Shown here: in pieces, positions 1-8,423 of the stretch
How positions within the stretch are numbered: position 1 is the stretch's first letter
Layout: each line of letters starts with the position of its first letter
DNA from: Caproicibacterium argilliputei
GTDB taxonomy: Bacteria > Bacillota > Clostridia > Oscillospirales > Acutalibacteraceae
NCBI RefSeq assembly: GCF_029211325.2
Contig: NZ_CP135996.1
Coordinates: 2,728,001-2,792,000 of the forward strand
Reading direction: 5' to 3'
DNA length: 64,000 nucleotides
The notes under the pieces: generated by a model
Database searches by the model: none
The model's input: the letters and a program-made list of their open reading frames with translations, nothing else
Told to the model about the DNA's origin: nothing
Program-made: the position numbers and the translations under genes

Positions 1-176
1 TCCGGCACATTCACTTCCGGTGCCGAGGAAATCCCCGAATTGGTCGCGCCGGAGGAGGACAGGACGTCCTCTGCCGGGGTATCTGTATGAAACTGCCCCG
101 CGATAGCAAGAATTAGCGCCAGTGCGAGGATGCCGCCGCCCGCCACAATCAGCAGTCTTTTCTTTTTGTCTTTCAT
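1..176 (-). CDS. N-terminal part of a membrane-anchored protein of the mobile element (DUF6550-like), cut by the window edge
   Basis: The frame stays open from an ATG at 176 to the window edge (58 codons seen). A strong AAGGAGG lies seven bases before the start. The visible part has a lysine-rich N-terminus (KDKKKR), one hydrophobic segment at about residues 8-26, then a Ser/Thr/Pro-rich linker. This is the pattern of a single-pass envelope protein. It is the last visible gene of the Tad operon, 92 bases after the TadE-like gene. The DUF6550 assignment rests on context and general look and is tentative. Confidence 0.6.
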   Translation of the reverse strand, partial: MKDKKKRLLIVAGGGILALALILAIAGQFHTDTPAEDVLSSSGATNSGISSAPEVNVP

Positions 177-268
177 CGTAAAAACCTCCTTGTCCGATAG
201 GTTTTATTCCTTCTGATTTTCAACATACTCTACATTTTTTTACAAGTCCAGAGATATTTGAGACAATC

Positions 269-844
269 TCAGAATACCTCCGTATATCCCGCCTGTACTT
301 TCAAATCAATGGACATCGGCGGCAAAACCTTGCCCCCGAACCGAACCGGCACTTCCAGCCGAATTGTGGCATCGGCGACAAATTTCTGCGCGTTTTCCGG
401 ACTGGACGGGGCGAGGGGCGCGTTCCGAATGCTGACGGACAGGCCGCTGAGTGTGTACTCAACAACATCCCCGGTATATTTCACATGCTTGCCTCCGCTG
501 CTTTCCGTGCCGAGTGTTTTATCAAGATCGCGGTAGATGTCGCCGTAGTCGAGCGCTTCCTCAAAGCCGGAGCCGTCCGGCTGATACCCACCGCCGTAGC
601 CTTCCCGGACACCGTGATAGACGTTGGCGTAGTTGTCGTTGACCGTTGTAATAATCCCGGATTCCAGCGCGTCCCGAACACCGGAGGCGATAATGTTCAG
701 CCTCATATACTCGGTAACGCCGCACAGGATGAGCATCAGCGCCATCGTAAGGGCAATCACCAGAGGAAAGGCGGTGCCGCGCCGATCCCTTACAACTTGA
801 CGGAACCTTGTGCAAATTCGATACAGCGTCACGCTGTTCTTCAT
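269..844 (-). CDS. TadE/TadG-like pseudopilin
   Basis: 191 residues. A basic N-terminus (residues 1-22) precedes a long hydrophobic helix at about residues 23-45, and the remainder is predicted to lie outside the membrane. This is the layout of TadE/TadG/TadF minor pseudopilins. The start ATG overlaps the stop of the preceding gene by four bases (ATGA), so translation is coupled. Low-complexity Gly/Tyr segments occur near residue 80-90. Role inferred: a minor subunit or assembly factor for the Flp-type pilus made by the upstream genes. Confidence 0.65.
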   Translation of the reverse strand: MKNSVTLYRICTRFRQVVRDRRGTAFPLVIALTMALMLILCGVTEYMRLNIIASGVRDALESGIITTVNDNYANVYHGVREGYGGGYQPDGSGFEEALDYGDIYRDLDKTLGTESSGGKHVKYTGDVVEYTLSGLSVSIRNAPLAPSSPENAQKFVADATIRLEVPVRFGGKVLPPMSIDLKVQAGYTEVF

Positions 845-1236
845 TTGTGATACACCTCGCTTTTGCCGCTGGCCTGCGCCCGCAGGGTGATGGGAAAGGA
901 GCCGAAGCTGTCAAACAGACCAAGGTTTTCCCGCAGCGTGACGGTGACCGTAATTTCCTCGTTGAGCTGGATATTTCCGGTCTTTGACCATGAAATATTC
1001 GGATCAAGGCCGGTCTGCTCCCGGAGAACGGAGGCGCGGCGGCTGGTTTCGCTGCCGACGCAGCCCGTGATTTCCGCTTCCCGGCACAGCTCCGTCGCAA
1101 AGGTGTCGAGCTGATTTTTGGCAATGAATACCGGAAATACCTTGACCGCCAGAGCCAGCACCAACATGGCGCACAGCACGAAAACGCAGATATCCACATA
1201 ACCCTCGCCCCGCCTGCTTCTCCATACCTTCAGCAC
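841..1236 (-). CDS. TadE-like small envelope protein (DUF4320-like)
   Basis: 131 residues from a GTG start at 1236, chosen because AGGAGG lies seven bases upstream; the frame extends further upstream without a ribosome binding site. After a short basic N-terminus with RRGEGYVD, a pilin-like processing context, a hydrophobic helix covers about residues 13-33 and is followed by a soluble domain. The start lies inside the end of the 31-residue ORF (overlap 1230-1236), and its own stop overlaps the next gene. It resembles the DUF4320 proteins of clostridial elements; the function is probably as a minor pseudopilin. Confidence 0.6.
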   Translation of the reverse strand: MLKVWRSRRGEGYVDICVFVLCAMLVLALAVKVFPVFIAKNQLDTFATELCREAEITGCVGSETSRRASVLREQTGLDPNISWSKTGNIQLNEEITVTVTLRENLGLFDSFGSFPITLRAQASGKSEVYHK

Positions 1237-1325
1237 ATCCGTACCTCCTCTTCGCCGCCGCCCTGTGTTTCTTCCTCCAAGGCATAGAAGTCTTGGAGCT
1301 GTTTTTGAATTTCTTTTTCCGTCAT
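1230..1325 (-). CDS. 31-residue peptide encoded inside the Tad operon
   Basis: A short frame begins with ATG at 1325 preceded by AAGGAGG. It encodes an acidic peptide with a Lys/Gln-rich N-terminal half and a Gly3-Glu3 tail, ending in Cys. Its last codons ATG-TGC-TGA overlap the GTG start of the DUF4320-like gene, and its ribosome binding site falls in the short gap after tadC. No domain is recognisable. It may be a real small protein or a leader that couples translation of the pseudopilin gene. Confidence 0.55.
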   Translation of the reverse strand: MTEKEIQKQLQDFYALEEETQGGGEEEVRMC

Positions 1326-1346
1326 GACGGACGACCTCCTTCTTCA

Positions 1347-2219
1347 TTAAAACAGATTGCCAAGCGAATCCATGATCTGCAGGGCAATGACAGTGAGATA
1401 CGTAAACAGAAAACACAGTAGCATCACAAACGAAAGCGCACGGATTTTCGGCGGGATTTTCTGCGCCTCTTTTTTGAGCCGCTGCAACTCCATCTGCTTG
1501 AAATCATGGGAGAGCATCTGAAAATACATAGCGCTGTCATCCCCGCGAAGGACGCCGATCAGCCCGCGCACCACGTCTGACAGCATGGGAGAATTAAGCC
1601 TTGCCTCGAAACGGGTGAGCGCCGCCTCATAACTGGAGGAGCGCATGTCCGCAGCCAAAACGTCCAGTTCATCGGCAAATTCCGCACCTGCGTTTTTCTT
1701 GTAGTTTTCAATAATGGAAAGCACGTCACGGCTGTTCTTCAGCTCCTGCTCGATGGTGGCCACGAATCTCGGAAGGTCGCTTTCGATGCTCTCCCGTTTC
1801 GCCGCGAGCTTTTCCTCGGCCCGCCTGCTTTCCTTGAAATAGACCATAATGGATAAAAACAGCACCACGGGAACCAGCAGCGGGAAGAAAAACAGGCAGG
1901 GGATCGCAAATAAAAGCACCGCTCCGGCCTTGACAAGGGCATACGTCTGGTACACCTCCGGCGACAGGTTCATTCCGGCGGCCTTGAGGACGCTTTGCAT
2001 CCGGTTTCTCCGGTACTCGTCCATGCGGACGTACCGGGCGAGCTTCACCGAGACGGAAAGCAGATACGCCTCCAGCGTTTTCGCCGCCTTTTTCTCCCGC
2101 CTGCCGGTATTCAGCATGGCCTTCGCCGTGCGCAGATAGGGCAGTTTTAAAACATCGGAAAGAATCAGGAACAGGCCCGCTGCCAGAAAAGCGCCAAATA
2201 AAAAGAGCAATCCCTTCAT
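1347..2219 (-). CDS. tadC: TadC-like type II/IV secretion F-domain membrane protein
   Basis: 290 residues. Hydrophobic segments at about residues 3-22, two adjacent helices near 93-125 and one near 265-285 frame a helical cytoplasmic domain containing the E-x-D-L-P-R-F segment typical of T2SSF proteins. TadC works with TadB as the inner-membrane platform that the CpaF ATPase acts on during pilus assembly. It follows tadB with only six bases between stop and start. It matches the usual family length, with no sign of truncation. Symbol given by family and operon position. Confidence 0.85.
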   Translation of the reverse strand: MKGLLFLFGAFLAAGLFLILSDVLKLPYLRTAKAMLNTGRREKKAAKTLEAYLLSVSVKLARYVRMDEYRRNRMQSVLKAAGMNLSPEVYQTYALVKAGAVLLFAIPCLFFFPLLVPVVLFLSIMVYFKESRRAEEKLAAKRESIESDLPRFVATIEQELKNSRDVLSIIENYKKNAGAEFADELDVLAADMRSSSYEAALTRFEARLNSPMLSDVVRGLIGVLRGDDSAMYFQMLSHDFKQMELQRLKKEAQKIPPKIRALSFVMLLCFLFTYLTVIALQIMDSLGNLF

Positions 2220-2225
2220 TCAACG

Positions 2226-3155
2226 TCACCTCCGGTACTCGATAGGTTTGGTCAGCCGGATCACGCGAGCCGTCGACAGGAAGATCAGAGCGGCGCTCAC
2301 CGCCAGAATGATCTGCCCCGGCACCGTGTGCATCAGGATGGCGTACCAGTCCTTATTCAGAGCGTACATCAGCGGAATATTACTGATCACGAACACCACC
2401 ATGACGATGAATTCCTTCCTCGGCTCCGCTGCGAGAGCGTCCAGCTCACCGTTGACAATCCTCACGTCGCTGAGCTTGGAAACAATAGGCGTGAGCGTGC
2501 TTTTCAGACTCCGGTCGTACTGGCAGTCCGCCACAGCGTCGCACCATTCCCGGAACACATCGTTGTCGATTCTGGTACGGAGCTTTTTCAGCGCCGCATC
2601 CACATCGGGGTTCACCATTTTGACCTGCAGCAGAAAATCCCGAAACACGTTTTGAACGGGCGGATTCAGGTAGTGGAGGTTTTCCTCCACCGCTGTCAGG
2701 ATGTCCTCGTTTCTCAGGTATGCTGTGGTGATGACGGATAGCGCCGTTTCCAACTCGGCGGCGACATCCTTTTTAAAATGGCTTGCCGTCAGCCGGATGT
2801 ACCAGAAGGGAAAAAACAGAAAGCCCACGGCCATCACCGGAGCCAGAAAAAAGTTGCCCATCACAATGGCGATGGACGCTCCAATGGCAAACAGCAGCAG
2901 CGAACAGGCGCAGGCAGTTGGAAATCGGTTGCTCCTGCCGGTCATGGCGAGAATGTCCTTCGCCTCAATCAGTTCCCTGCGAAAAAGGGACGGCTTTTTC
3001 CGATGGGCCGCCTCGTTGATTTCCTCCCGGATGCTTTTGGGGCGGTTCTGAAGAAACCCGAACAGCCCGTTTGTAAACTCCATCGGGGAAATGCGCAATA
3101 AAAGAAAAAAGCCGGTAATCATTCCGACGCAGGCAATCAGTTGTATCCATGTCAT
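2226..3155 (-). CDS. tadB: TadB-like type II/IV secretion F-domain membrane protein
   Basis: 309 residues from the ATG at 3155, which overlaps the cpaF stop by four bases (ATGA); a longer upstream frame is a shadow of cpaF. An N-terminal membrane helix, a central hydrophobic pair (about residues 88-125) and a C-terminal pair (about 250-295) flank the T2SSF domain. Together with TadC it should form the pilus inner-membrane platform. The operon order cpaF-tadB-tadC is that of known tad loci. Confidence 0.85.
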   Translation of the reverse strand: MTWIQLIACVGMITGFFLLLRISPMEFTNGLFGFLQNRPKSIREEINEAAHRKKPSLFRRELIEAKDILAMTGRSNRFPTACACSLLLFAIGASIAIVMGNFFLAPVMAVGFLFFPFWYIRLTASHFKKDVAAELETALSVITTAYLRNEDILTAVEENLHYLNPPVQNVFRDFLLQVKMVNPDVDAALKKLRTRIDNDVFREWCDAVADCQYDRSLKSTLTPIVSKLSDVRIVNGELDALAAEPRKEFIVMVVFVISNIPLMYALNKDWYAILMHTVPGQIILAVSAALIFLSTARVIRLTKPIEYRR

Positions 3156-4558
3156 GAAGCAACGCCTCCTTTCCTGAATTGATTGATAGTTTCCTGTGGC
3201 ATACCGTTTTCCAGAAACCGCCTGCACAGACTGTCGGAAATCTGGCTGACCGGCTCATGGTACCCGTTGATGATAAACTCATCCCCGTCCAGCCGGTTCT
3301 CCGTGATATTGTAATGAAACAGAGTATGAAAGCTGCGGGTACCGTCCGGCAGAATTTCACATTCCATGATCTCCATCATTTTTCTCTGCTTGTTCTCAAG
3401 CTGCTTGGTGAACACCACAATGGGGAATGCCTCGGTCACCAAATCCATGAGAGTGCTGTCGGCCATGTCGTACTTCCGCTTGCAAAGGGTAGCCATGCGG
3501 CGGTAGGTGGCTTCGCAACTATTGGAATGGATGGTGGTCAGCACCGTATGCCCGGTGCGGGCGGCCTCCTGCGCGGCGTAGGCTTCGGAGCTTCTCATCT
3601 CCCCAACGCAGATGACCTCCGGATTAAAGCGGAGCGCCATGTCGAGGAGCGAATCCTGATCGATGTTCTGGCGCTCGTTTTCACTGTCACGGGTAATGGT
3701 GTGAATAACGCGGTTCTGGACCTTGCCGTTCTTCTCCCGGACGAGGGAAAGCTCCCGGCTGCCGCTTTCAATGGTGAAGATCCGTTTCGTATCCGGAACG
3801 GTGGTCAGAAGCCAGCCCGCCACGGTGGTTTTTCCGGAACCGGTGGCCCCGGCCACGCAGACGGAAATCCCGTAGCGCACGCATTCGGTGAGAAAATCCA
3901 GCATTTCAGCCGTCGCCGTGCCTTCCTTGATGAAGTCCTCTTTTCGCATGTTTTGGGGATTGACAATCCGAATGCTTGCCGCCACGCCCACGTCCTCATC
4001 CACCAGCGGGGTCTTCATGGCGGCGATCCGGATATTTTTACTGAGGTGGCCGAGGACAGCGGGACTGGCGTTGTCCAGCACCATGCCCGACACGTGGAGC
4101 ATCCGGCGTACTACGTTGATGGCGTGTTCCGGCGAGTCGAAATGTTCCGCGAGCTTTTCGTCCCTGCCGCCGCTGTACTGGATTTCAATATCCCTCCAGC
4201 TGTTGATGTCAATTTCCTCAATTCCGGTGCCGAAGATGTATTTGGTAAGGAAGGAAAACTCGGCCATTTCCGTATACAGGGCATCCACAAGCTGCTCCCC
4301 GGTCATACCCTTGACCGCGATGCGGTTATCCTGCACATATTTGGCGATGTACCGTTTCACCTGCGCCTTCACCTCGCCGGTGCCGCCTTCCACGATGAGC
4401 GTGGAATATTTGCCGGAGATGTACTCCTGCACCTGACGCAGGACAGAGTCGAAATTCTGCGCGTCCTCCTGCGGTGAAAAAAACAGGTCATGGGTGCGCA
4501 GAGCCTTAGTTTCCATGAGCGTATCCGGGCTTATCGGCCCGCGTTCTAACAGCGTCAT
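3152..4558 (-). CDS. cpaF: CpaF/TadA-type pilus assembly ATPase
   Basis: 468 residues from the ATG at 4558, which overlaps the previous stop (ATGA). This is a secretion ATPase of the GspE/VirB11 superfamily: Walker A GATGSGKTT at residues 237-245, then an Asp/His-box region, a Walker B-like segment (VICVGEMR) and the His-box TGHTVLTTIHS. It would power extension and perhaps retraction of the Flp-type pilus at the cytoplasmic face. Genes before and after it are the expected partners. The length is close to the CpaF norm and all nucleotide-binding motifs are present. Confidence 0.92.
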   Translation of the reverse strand: MTLLERGPISPDTLMETKALRTHDLFFSPQEDAQNFDSVLRQVQEYISGKYSTLIVEGGTGEVKAQVKRYIAKYVQDNRIAVKGMTGEQLVDALYTEMAEFSFLTKYIFGTGIEEIDINSWRDIEIQYSGGRDEKLAEHFDSPEHAINVVRRMLHVSGMVLDNASPAVLGHLSKNIRIAAMKTPLVDEDVGVAASIRIVNPQNMRKEDFIKEGTATAEMLDFLTECVRYGISVCVAGATGSGKTTVAGWLLTTVPDTKRIFTIESGSRELSLVREKNGKVQNRVIHTITRDSENERQNIDQDSLLDMALRFNPEVICVGEMRSSEAYAAQEAARTGHTVLTTIHSNSCEATYRRMATLCKRKYDMADSTLMDLVTEAFPIVVFTKQLENKQRKMMEIMECEILPDGTRSFHTLFHYNITENRLDGDEFIINGYHEPVSQISDSLCRRFLENGMPQETINQFRKGGVAS

Positions 4559-5364
4559 ACGCCAAACACCTCCATGGATATTTTCTTGATTTCTTTGCGG
4601 AAACCCCGGCTGTCCTTCAGGCACAGCTCCTGAAACAGATCCCCGGCGAGGGCCTGATTGAAAAGCTCGTCGGAATGGGGAATCTGAAACGCGACGCTGC
4701 CCAGAACCTGTTCCACATGCTCGCTGGCTTCGCTGCTTTTGACATTGCTCGCCGCTTTGTACTGCTTGTCCGCGTCCCATTTCTTGTCTTTCAGGAGGGG
4801 AAGCTGGCTGGAAAGGTAGCTGACGGATTTTAGATCGCAGTTGACCAGCCGCAGCACGGAATCCGCTGCCATGAGGGATACCGCCGAGAGAATATCGTTT
4901 GCGATGTAACTGCCGCAGTCGATGACGACATACGGGGCAATGTCCCGCAGATGGTCGATCAGCTCCGACGCCTGCGCCGCGCTGTACGGCGGGTAGGTAT
5001 ACTCGTTTTCGCCTTTCCGCATTCCGATGAGGGTGAGATGGCTGATTTTTTTGTGAACGACGCAGTTGTTTTGGATAAGAGAGTCGGTCACATGGGTTGC
5101 CGCCAGAATGCTGCCGAGAGATTTTTCACACTCCAGATCCGAGGGCGGGCAGATGCAGGGCAGCATGGGCGCGGTCATGTCGCACAGCAACAGCGCCACA
5201 TTCTTTTTTTGGTCGGCCAGATGCTTTGCCAGCTTGACCGACACGGTTGTTTTGCCGGAACCGGGACTGCCCCACACGGCCAGCACCTGATTTTTACTTT
5301 CCGGCTCCGGCGCGAGTTCTTCAGTCTGGCGGCTGAAAATGCCGGTTTTGATGAAATTCAGCAT
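4555..5364 (-). CDS. cpaE: CpaE/TadZ-like MinD-family ATPase
   Basis: 269 residues. A P-loop GSPGSGKTT at 32-40 and a later YVVIDCGSYI segment, the Walker B-like strand, identify a ParA/MinD-type ATPase. Unlike true CpaE/TadZ it lacks an N-terminal receiver-like domain: only about 25 residues precede the ATPase core. Family members position the pilus machinery in the cell. It lies between cpaB and cpaF, one base after cpaB ends and coupled to cpaF by a four-base overlap. Confidence 0.8.
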   Translation of the reverse strand: MLNFIKTGIFSRQTEELAPEPESKNQVLAVWGSPGSGKTTVSVKLAKHLADQKKNVALLLCDMTAPMLPCICPPSDLECEKSLGSILAATHVTDSLIQNNCVVHKKISHLTLIGMRKGENEYTYPPYSAAQASELIDHLRDIAPYVVIDCGSYIANDILSAVSLMAADSVLRLVNCDLKSVSYLSSQLPLLKDKKWDADKQYKAASNVKSSEASEHVEQVLGSVAFQIPHSDELFNQALAGDLFQELCLKDSRGFRKEIKKISMEVFGV

Positions 5365-6192
5365 TTAATCGGCCCCCTGTCCCGCAGTGGAAGAGCCGGT
5401 ATCCGAAGAAGCCTCGCTTTCCGTTTTTTCTCCTGTTGATTCTTCCGGGTACAGCTTGGCCAGCGCGTCGTCCTGCGCCTTGAGGAACTCGTCGGCATTT
5501 TCCTTATCGCCGCGATAAACGAGGGACAGGTGCATCGTGCCATCCGCTTCCAGCATGGCGAGAATTTTGCTCTGCTCCGGAGTGGCCAGAAGAGTGACCG
5601 TGCTTGGCAAACTCTTTTCCTCATCCGACGATTGCCCGGACGATTTTTCATCGTTGCTTTCCGTATCCGTGTCATAGCCAGTGCTGGCGGTAACGGCGAT
5701 AACCTCCACATATTGCAGCTCCGGAGGGATGACGGCCGCGCCCTGCTTTTTGTAATCCGGGGCGATCACCGAGACGATATCCCCGGCCATCAGTTTGCCG
5801 GAAAGCCCGTCCGCAAAGGTCTTTACCGAGATGGAGATGGCCTGTTTTTCCCCGGTCAGACTGTAGAGATAGGCGTTCTCGGCAGATGTCGTATCGGACA
5901 GCTTGGAGGGAAGGAGATAGTCCCCGACGGACAGGTCTGCGGCGGCATATTTTCCAATGACGCTGTCTTTGTTTTTCAGCACGTTTTCCGGCAGGTTATA
6001 GCCACCCACCTCAACGCTCTGCACCATGTCCTTGGTAATTTGATCTCCGGCCTTGATGTCCTTTGTGACGCGTACAATGCTGGTTTTCTGCGATATTCCC
6101 GCGTTAAAAAGCGGCGTGACCGCGAAGCAGATCAGCAGAGAAAGCACAATGCAGATCACACCGACGACGGTTCTGTTTTTGAAAAAGTTCAT
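5365..6192 (-). CDS. cpaB: CpaB/RcpC-like pilus assembly protein with SAF domain
   Basis: 275 residues. An N-terminal membrane helix (about 9-28) is followed by a SAF-type domain with D-I-K-A-G-D-x-I-T at about residues 45-53, the signature of CpaB/RcpC/FlgA proteins. The C-terminal 35 residues are Ser/Glu/Thr-rich and low in complexity. In Gram-negatives RcpC acts at the outer membrane; here the cell is Gram-positive, so a cell-wall scaffold role is inferred. The start overlaps the stop of the peptidase gene by four bases. Confidence 0.8.
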   Translation of the reverse strand: MNFFKNRTVVGVICIVLSLLICFAVTPLFNAGISQKTSIVRVTKDIKAGDQITKDMVQSVEVGGYNLPENVLKNKDSVIGKYAAADLSVGDYLLPSKLSDTTSAENAYLYSLTGEKQAISISVKTFADGLSGKLMAGDIVSVIAPDYKKQGAAVIPPELQYVEVIAVTASTGYDTDTESNDEKSSGQSSDEEKSLPSTVTLLATPEQSKILAMLEADGTMHLSLVYRGDKENADEFLKAQDDALAKLYPEESTGEKTESEASSDTGSSTAGQGAD

Positions 6193-6704
6193 ATAATCAG
6201 TCCTCCCTTAATCATGAAATAGGCGGCGATGCAGCCGACCGACAAAAAAGGCGCGAGAGGAAGGCGCTTGGAAGCCTCCCTCCCGCGTAGACGGGCAGCC
6301 ATTTTGCTGCCGAGATAGTACAGCACCATCGCCGCAAGCCCCATGACGGCGGCTGCGGCGGCACCGGGCAGTCCAAGCACCAGACCGACGGCCAGCATCA
6401 GCTTTACGTCCCCGCCGCCGATTCCTCCGAGCAGCACGCTGACAAGGAGGAACAGCAGGCCGACAAGGACGCCCCACAGGTTTATCAAATGAAAATCCAA
6501 CAGTGACGTCAGGGCGACGCAAAGGGACAGCCAGTCGGGAATCAGCCGGGTTTTGATATCTTCTGCCGATGCTGCGGCGAGAAAGGCAATAAAAAGCGCC
6601 GCCTGTACATACGGCAGCGTTTGCAATACGGTTTCGGGCGGCAGAATCGGCACATGGACTGGCGGCACCGGAAAATTACCAAAGCGAATGCAATTAGCCA
6701 GCAT
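6189..6704 (-). CDS. Prepilin peptidase (A24 family, TadV/CpaA type)
   Basis: 171 residues with about five membrane helices. Both catalytic aspartates of A24 peptidases are visible: the first in the SAEDIKTRLIPD segment at about residues 46-57, the second in GGGDVKLM at about 96-103. There is no N-terminal methylase domain, as expected for TadV/CpaA-type enzymes. It should cleave the leader of the Flp-like pilin and TadE-like subunits at the membrane. The gene overlaps the pilin gene by 11 bases and cpaB by four. Confidence 0.9.
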   Translation of the reverse strand: MLANCIRFGNFPVPPVHVPILPPETVLQTLPYVQAALFIAFLAAASAEDIKTRLIPDWLSLCVALTSLLDFHLINLWGVLVGLLFLLVSVLLGGIGGGDVKLMLAVGLVLGLPGAAAAAVMGLAAMVLYYLGSKMAARLRGREASKRLPLAPFLSVGCIAAYFMIKGGLII

Positions 6705-6924
6705 AGTTGAACATTTCCTTGATGCGCTGCGTCAGGGTGGGCAGAATCGTATCGCCGAACAGGGCATACAGGCCAGCGAGAATGAGCGCGCCGATAACCA
6801 CGGCCATCAAAATTTTAATGGCCGTATCAATGAAGCCTTCGCCGCACCGGTCCGCAAGGGCGGCTTTGGCAGTCATTATTTTGACAACAAGGGCCTTTTG
6901 AGCCTTCTGAAATCTCTTTTTCAT
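6694..6924 (-). CDS. Flp-type pilin-like small protein (DUF6133-like)
   Basis: 76 residues: a basic leader (about 1-28) ending in a Gly-Glu-Gly-Phe motif at about 28-31, then one hydrophobic helix (about 37-57) and a short tail. That is the layout of Flp/Fap major pilins cleaved after Gly by an A24 peptidase, which is encoded directly downstream. It is the first gene of the Tad operon, with GGAGG well placed before the ATG. The processing site is read by eye and not proven. DUF6133 is a tentative family label. Confidence 0.72.
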   Translation of the reverse strand: MKKRFQKAQKALVVKIMTAKAALADRCGEGFIDTAIKILMAVVIGALILAGLYALFGDTILPTLTQRIKEMFNYAG

Positions 6925-6961
6925 ATTCGTTTAACCTCCGTTAATTTTGTTTAATGGGTAC

Positions 6962-6984
6962 AAAAAAAGACAGCCTGCGCTGTC
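6962..6984 (-). terminator. Rho-independent terminator after the accessory operon
   Basis: A perfect 6-bp stem (6969-6974 with 6979-6984) and 4-base loop is followed on the minus strand by seven T residues (6962-6968). It lies 14 bases after the YodL gene and only 37 bases before the pilin start. No convincing sigmaA promoter fits between them, so the Tad operon may depend on read-through. Confidence 0.7.
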
Positions 6985-6997
6985 GGTGAACCTTAGG

Positions 6998-7546
6998 TTA
7001 TAGCTGCATGGTCTGCGTTTGGGAGGGAGGCTGGAAGCCGATCTGTTTGAAGCCGAAGCGGTCGACATAGTGAAACTCGCTTCCGGCCTCGTCATAAAGC
7101 TCCACCACATCCGACATGGAGAGGGAATGCCCAGTGAAGCCTTCCGGGTGCTCAACATTGAATTTGGCGTAGATTTCTTCCAGATCATTGGTGCCCAGAG
7201 TCCCGTCATACGCCGCCTGATAATGTTCGGGAATCGGCTCGCCGAAGCGTTCCAACAGTTCGTCGTAGCCGATGAATTTCATCCGGATATCCACATCCGG
7301 TTTGAGCTGCCAAATGCGAACATTTTTCAGCGGAGTGATTTCCCGGTTATCCCGCTGCCCGTTCATGAGGCGGTCGAAGGTACCGTTTACCCATTTCACC
7401 TCGGTCACGTCCTTCTGACGGTCGAGAAAATCTTGCAGTTCTTTCGATTGAAACAATGGATCGACCACGGCTTTGTCATTTGAAATGTATCCTGCGGCAT
7501 TCCCATAATACAGAATCGTGTCCTTCTCCATTCGAATCCCGCGCAT
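6998..7546 (-). CDS. YodL-domain protein of the mobile element
   Basis: 182 residues from an ATG with GGGGGA about six bases upstream. The C-terminal third contains the YodL-type signature: S-x-S-D-V-V-E-L near residue 142 and F-H-Y-V-D-R-F-G-F-K near 158-167. YodL-domain proteins are common cargo of clostridial conjugative elements, often beside large helicase/methylase proteins, and their biochemical role is unknown. It closes the accessory operon, 16 bases after the preceding gene. The C-terminus is Gln/Thr/Pro-rich. Confidence 0.75.
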   Translation of the reverse strand: MRGIRMEKDTILYYGNAAGYISNDKAVVDPLFQSKELQDFLDRQKDVTEVKWVNGTFDRLMNGQRDNREITPLKNVRIWQLKPDVDIRMKFIGYDELLERFGEPIPEHYQAAYDGTLGTNDLEEIYAKFNVEHPEGFTGHSLSMSDVVELYDEAGSEFHYVDRFGFKQIGFQPPSQTQTMQL

Positions 7547-7562
7547 GGAAAATCCCCCTTTC

Positions 7563-8132
7563 TTATATCATTTCTATCCCTCCGTCCTGCGGGCAGCGGA
7601 AGGCGTCCAGCTCTTTTTGAGAAGGGTGCAGAAGCTTGCCGCTTTCCATTTCCAGCACACAGAAATCCTCCCGGTCGCAGATCATGATGCGGTGCTGATA
7701 GGACTTCTGCATTTCCACATAGCTTAGCACTTCCTGTTCGCTGCACAGCCAGACGCCCGCCGCGTACCGGCCATCTGGGAGAAAGCTGTAGCCGCTGTAT
7801 TTCGGCTCGTGGTTCTGCAAATCCAGCGCTCCCACCGGCCTGATTTGGGAAAGCTGAAGTTTTGCCTGATCCGGCAGCAGCTCCGGCTTCAGCACGCCAA
7901 CGACCTCATTGCGGTTTTTCAGGGAAAACTCGCCGGTACGCAGAGATACCAGAAACACAGCGCGGCCTGTGGGATTGACCCCGGCTCCGTTTCCGCAGAG
8001 GCAGTAATACAGTTGATTTTGGCTGCACGGCGGCAGCGACTCACGGTTCAAAATTACGACTTTACCTTTGATCGAGCAGGAAAGACCGGCTTCCACACAG
8101 TCGTTTTCGTTATACCGCTCTTTTTCTTCCAA
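7563..8132 (-). CDS. Hypothetical protein of the mobile element
   Basis: 189 residues from a TTG start chosen for the AAAGGAGGTG about six bases upstream. The protein is soluble, has several Cys residues in its N-terminal third (C12, C19, C36, C44, C46), and has no motif I recognise. It is three bases downstream of the AbrB gene and 16 bases upstream of the YodL gene, so it is co-transcribed with them. The frame is clean and its composition matches its neighbours. Confidence 0.6.
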   Translation of the reverse strand: MEEKERYNENDCVEAGLSCSIKGKVVILNRESLPPCSQNQLYYCLCGNGAGVNPTGRAVFLVSLRTGEFSLKNRNEVVGVLKPELLPDQAKLQLSQIRPVGALDLQNHEPKYSGYSFLPDGRYAAGVWLCSEQEVLSYVEMQKSYQHRIMICDREDFCVLEMESGKLLHPSQKELDAFRCPQDGGIEMI

Positions 8133-8135
8133 AGC

Positions 8136-8423
8136 TCACACCTCCTTTTTCTGCTTCAACAGTTCCGTAAGTTCGGCAATCAGGCTGAGACGGGTATCGT
8201 CCGGCATAGTTTTAAACGCCGCCCTGACATAGGCTTTCACCGCATCCGGAGACTGATCTCCCACTTCGATTATGTCTATTTTTCGGATACTGACTCTGCC
8301 GTTCGTAACGCCAAGGCGCACGATGTCGCCGTAATCCATGCCTGCGGCGGAGCGCAGCTCTTTGGGTATCAGGACGCGGCCTTTTCCGTCGATCAGCTTG
8401 TACACGGGTTTGCCGTTACTCAT
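8136..8423 (-). CDS. AbrB/SpoVT-type DNA-binding regulator
   Basis: 95 residues. The N-terminal half carries the swapped-hairpin AbrB signature: a D-x-K-G-R-V-L-I-P-K-E-L-R run at about residues 12-24 followed by G-D-x-V-x-L. AbrB/MazE proteins bind DNA as dimers and regulate transcription. It overlaps by eight bases the smaller AbrB-like gene upstream. It may control the element's operons; the target is unknown. Confidence 0.85.
   Translation of the reverse strand: MSNGKPVYKLIDGKGRVLIPKELRSAAGMDYGDIVRLGVTNGRVSIRKIDIIEVGDQSPDAVKAYVRAAFKTMPDDTRLSLIAELTELLKQKKEV

Noticed and set aside
3179..4477. Long plus-strand open frame (432 codons) opposite cpaF
   Set aside because: It is the antisense shadow of a clear ATPase gene, has His/Gly-rich composition typical of such shadows and lacks a ribosome binding site.
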